Positions 62,326-64,000 of a stretch of DNA of 64,000 bases are shown here, piece after piece (the first letter of the stretch is position 1; every line of letters begins with the position of its first letter). The stretch spans positions 6,696,001 to 6,760,000 of the forward strand of contig NZ_CP147520.1 in the NCBI RefSeq assembly GCF_037201975.1, in the 5' to 3' direction. Origin of the DNA: Streptomyces sp. TG1A-60 (GTDB lineage: Bacteria; Actinomycetota; Actinomycetes; Streptomycetales; Streptomycetaceae). Under the pieces are notes generated by a model. It was given only the letters and a program-made list of their open reading frames with translations, was not told the DNA's origin and made no database searches. Both the position numbers and the translations under genes were made by a program.

Positions 62326-64000
62326 ATGAGCACGGAAGCGCGCCGCGCCTCCCACTCTCCACGCCCGCCCATACCGCCGGACCACGACTTCTCGTCCCCG
62401 GCGTCGGGTCCCGCGACACCGGGCGCCCCGGCTCAGCCCTCGACGCAGCCGCCGTCACGGGAACCCGGGGCGGGTGACAGGACGCCGCCGGGTGCGCGTG
62501 CGTCCGGCGCGGACGTGCCGGGGCCGCGATCGTCCGCTGGAAGTGCTTCAGGGACGCGACCGTCCACCGGGGGTACGCCGGGACCGCTGCCTCCGCTCGG
62601 CTCCGGGCCGGTGTGGAGCGCGCCGGTTCCGCCGCCCCCTCCGGAACGCGCGCCCTCGACCGGGGGCGGGCCGGCCGTGCCGCGCCCTCCGCAGCGCCCG
62701 CCGACGGCGGGCGTACCCGCCCGGCCCACCACCCCACCCCGCCCCACCGCGCCGCCAGCGCCCCAGGACGCACGGCACCCGGGCGCGGCGGACGCGCAGC
62801 GCCGTCCGTACGCCCGCGACACGACGAACACGCCCCAGAACAGCCAGAGTCCCGGCAACCGGGTCGCCTCCCCGCCCACCCGCACACCCGGCTCCGCCCC
62901 GACGGCCGAACAGAACCCCTGGCACCACCCCGGGCGGGTGGCTGGGCCGGGCCCGGTACACGGTTCGGACGCGGCGGGTGGGGATGGCTTCTCGTACGGC
63001 TCCAGGCAGGCGCCTGGGCCGGGTCCCGCACGCGGTTCGGGCTCGGCGGCCGAGGGAGGTTCTTCGCCCGGCCCCGGGGGGCGGCCGGACTGGGCCCCGC
63101 CGGTGGTTTCGGCCCGAGGACCGGGGATGGCTTCTCGGACGGTTCCGGGCAGGCGGCCGGCCGGCAGGGCCCCGCACGTGGTCTCGGCCCGAGGGCCGGG
63201 CAAGGCGCCTCGGGCGAATCCCGGCAGACTGCCGGGCAGGGTCCCGTACGGGTTTCCGGCTCGGCCGCAGGTCAGGGTCCCGGTCCGGGCGCCGGGCAGG
63301 GCTCCGTACGGGGCTCCGGTCCGGCCGCCGGGCAGGATCCCGGCTCGGGCGCCGGACGCGGGCCCGGCCGCGAGCCCGCCTCGGATGGTGGCGCCCAGCG
63401 GCGTGTCGAGTATCCGCGCTTCTCCGACTTCCGGCGAACCGCCGGTCAGAAGGGCGGTGCCTCCGCCACCCCGCCGCCCCCGGCGGCCTCGGCCCGTTTC
63501 CCGGACGCCCTACCGAAAGCTTCGGAGCCCTTCTCAGGTGCCCCGCACAAGAATTCGGCGCGCTTCCCGGGCACCCCGCCTGAGACGTCGGAGCCCTTCT
63601 CGGACACCTCGCCCGAGAGTACGGCGGGCTTCCCGGGCACCCCGTCGGCCTCCGGTTTCCCGGACGGGGCCCCGCCTCCGGCCTCCGCGCGCTTCCCGGA
63701 CGCCCCGCCCCCGGTGTGCGACGCCGGGCGACGCGCGGGGGACATCCAGCCCCCGGGCACCGGGGCCCCCGGCCGCCCACCCCGCCTCACCGGCGACGGC
63801 AAGCAGCCACGCCCGTCCGGCACCACCGCAGGCGGCACACCGCCCCTCTCGCCCGGGCATCCCCCGGCGTCGGCGCCCCGTACCGGCGTGGCGGCGTCCA
63901 GCGGTGCCGTACGCCCTCCGGCGGCGGCGCCGCGCCGGCCGCTGCCCGAGGAGGCCACCCCCGAGCCGACCCCCGACCGCGCCCCCTCACGCCGGAGTGG
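62326..64000 (+). CDS. Pro/Gly-rich disordered protein, incomplete at right edge, frameshifted as sequenced
   Basis: Starts at ATG 62326 with GGGGGGAG just upstream and leaves the window open, at least 558 codons. The first ~245 residues are Pro/Ala/Gly-rich (PPLGSGPVWSAPVPPPPPER). At the run GGGGGG (63077-63082) the natural reading changes frame; one extra G continues as AAGLGPAGGFGPRTGDGFSD, then GQGPGPGAGQGSVRGSGPAA, RRVEYPRFSDFRR and degenerate repeats of the type ARFPGTPPETSEPFS. No domain is recognised; it may be the disordered N-terminus of a larger membrane or surface protein beyond 64000. The 235 bp upstream hold a promoter-like 19-mer. Confidence 0.6.
   Translation, partial: MSTEARRASHSPRPPIPPDHDFSSPASGPATPGAPAQPSTQPPSREPGAGDRTPPGARASGADVPGPRSSAGSASGTRPSTGGTPGPLPPLGSGPVWSAPVPPPPPERAPSTGGGPAVPRPPQRPPTAGVPARPTTPPRPTAPPAPQDARHPGAADAQRRPYARDTTNTPQNSQSPGNRVASPPTRTPGSAPTAEQNPWHHPGRVAGPGPVHGSDAAGGDGFSYGSRQAPGPGPARGSGSAAEGGSSPGPGGRPDWAPPVVSARGPGMASRTVPGRRPAGRAPHVVSARGPGKAPRANPGRLPGRVPYGFPARPQVRVPVRAPGRAPYGAPVRPPGRIPARAPDAGPAASPPRMVAPSGVSSIRASPTSGEPPVRRAVPPPPRRPRRPRPVSRTPYRKLRSPSQVPRTRIRRASRAPRLRRRSPSRTPRPRVRRASRAPRRPPVSRTGPRLRPPRASRTPRPRCATPGDARGTSSPRAPGPPAAHPASPATASSHARPAPPQAAHRPSRPGIPRRRRPVPAWRRPAVPYALRRRRRAGRCPRRPPPSRPPTAPPHAGV

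Noticed and set aside
1..64000. tRNA or rRNA genes, CRISPR arrays, prophage or integrative element
   Set aside because: No tRNA-like cloverleaf, regularly spaced repeats, integrase or phage structural genes were seen.

Overview
The window is about 64 kb of very high-GC chromosomal DNA from a Streptomyces (or very close actinomycete). The evidence is GC-rich third codon positions, frequent GTG and TTG starts, GTGA/ATGA stop-start overlaps, a Pup-proteasome locus, a four-gene conservon followed by a P450, and a glycerol operon headed by an IclR regulator. Gene order from the proteasome to the glutamine synthetase-like gene follows, from memory, that of Streptomyces coelicolor. It looks like core chromosome; the mobile DNA visible is one MITE-like element, a related palindromic repeat and a transposase scrap.

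Layout: (1) 1-5061, reverse: glycerol catabolism, gylR-glpF-glpK-glpD, with two matching 17-bp dyads as likely GylR operators; glpD is cut by the left edge. (2) 5417-13865, forward: B12-dependent methionine synthase, a HAD phosphatase, and two tandem family-5 solute-binding lipoproteins without transporter genes. (3) 13953-19415: an orphan response regulator beside a MITE-like element, a RecB/Cas4-like Fe-S nuclease, an M50 metalloprotease with CBS region, tRNA m1A58 methyltransferase TrmI and a small exported protein. (4) 19506-34207: ferredoxin, the proteasomal ATPase Arc/Mpa, Dop, Pup, a decayed endonuclease VII gene, PrcB, PrcA, a LacI regulator with divergent MFS exporter, the Pup ligase PafA, two FKBP prolyl isomerases, the WYL regulators PafB and PafC, and a zinc-ribbon protein coupled to pafC. 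(5) 34217-38954: tatA, tatC and a HelY-like DEVH helicase. (6) 39605-44267: conservon cvnA-B-C-D plus a P450 that lacks the ExxR motif.

(7) 44286-53028 is mixed: RluA-type pseudouridine synthase, an unrecognised Cys-rich 450-residue protein, an N-formylglutamate amidohydrolase-like protein, a YCII protein, a transposase fragment, a siderophore-interacting protein behind an iron box, a 5'-3' exonuclease, and XRE-cupin and LysR regulators. (8) 53192-59898 is probably one pathway for amine (ethanolamine) use through gamma-glutamyl intermediates: C26 gamma-glutamyl hydrolase, APC permease and FadR-type regulator on the reverse strand, divergent from a GlnA4-like ligase, aldehyde dehydrogenase and SDR. 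(9) 59943-64000: a DUF2510-type membrane protein, a PLP-dependent D-amino-acid lyase/aldolase-like enzyme, and the start of a Pro/Gly-rich disordered protein running off the right edge.

Four genes (second solute-binding protein, pafC, the siderophore-interacting protein and the last gene) each lose frame by one missing base in a G or C run while both halves remain well conserved. Uncorrected sequencing error is the simplest explanation. The endonuclease VII gene between pup and prcB has more lesions and a lost metal-site cysteine, so it is probably a true pseudogene.
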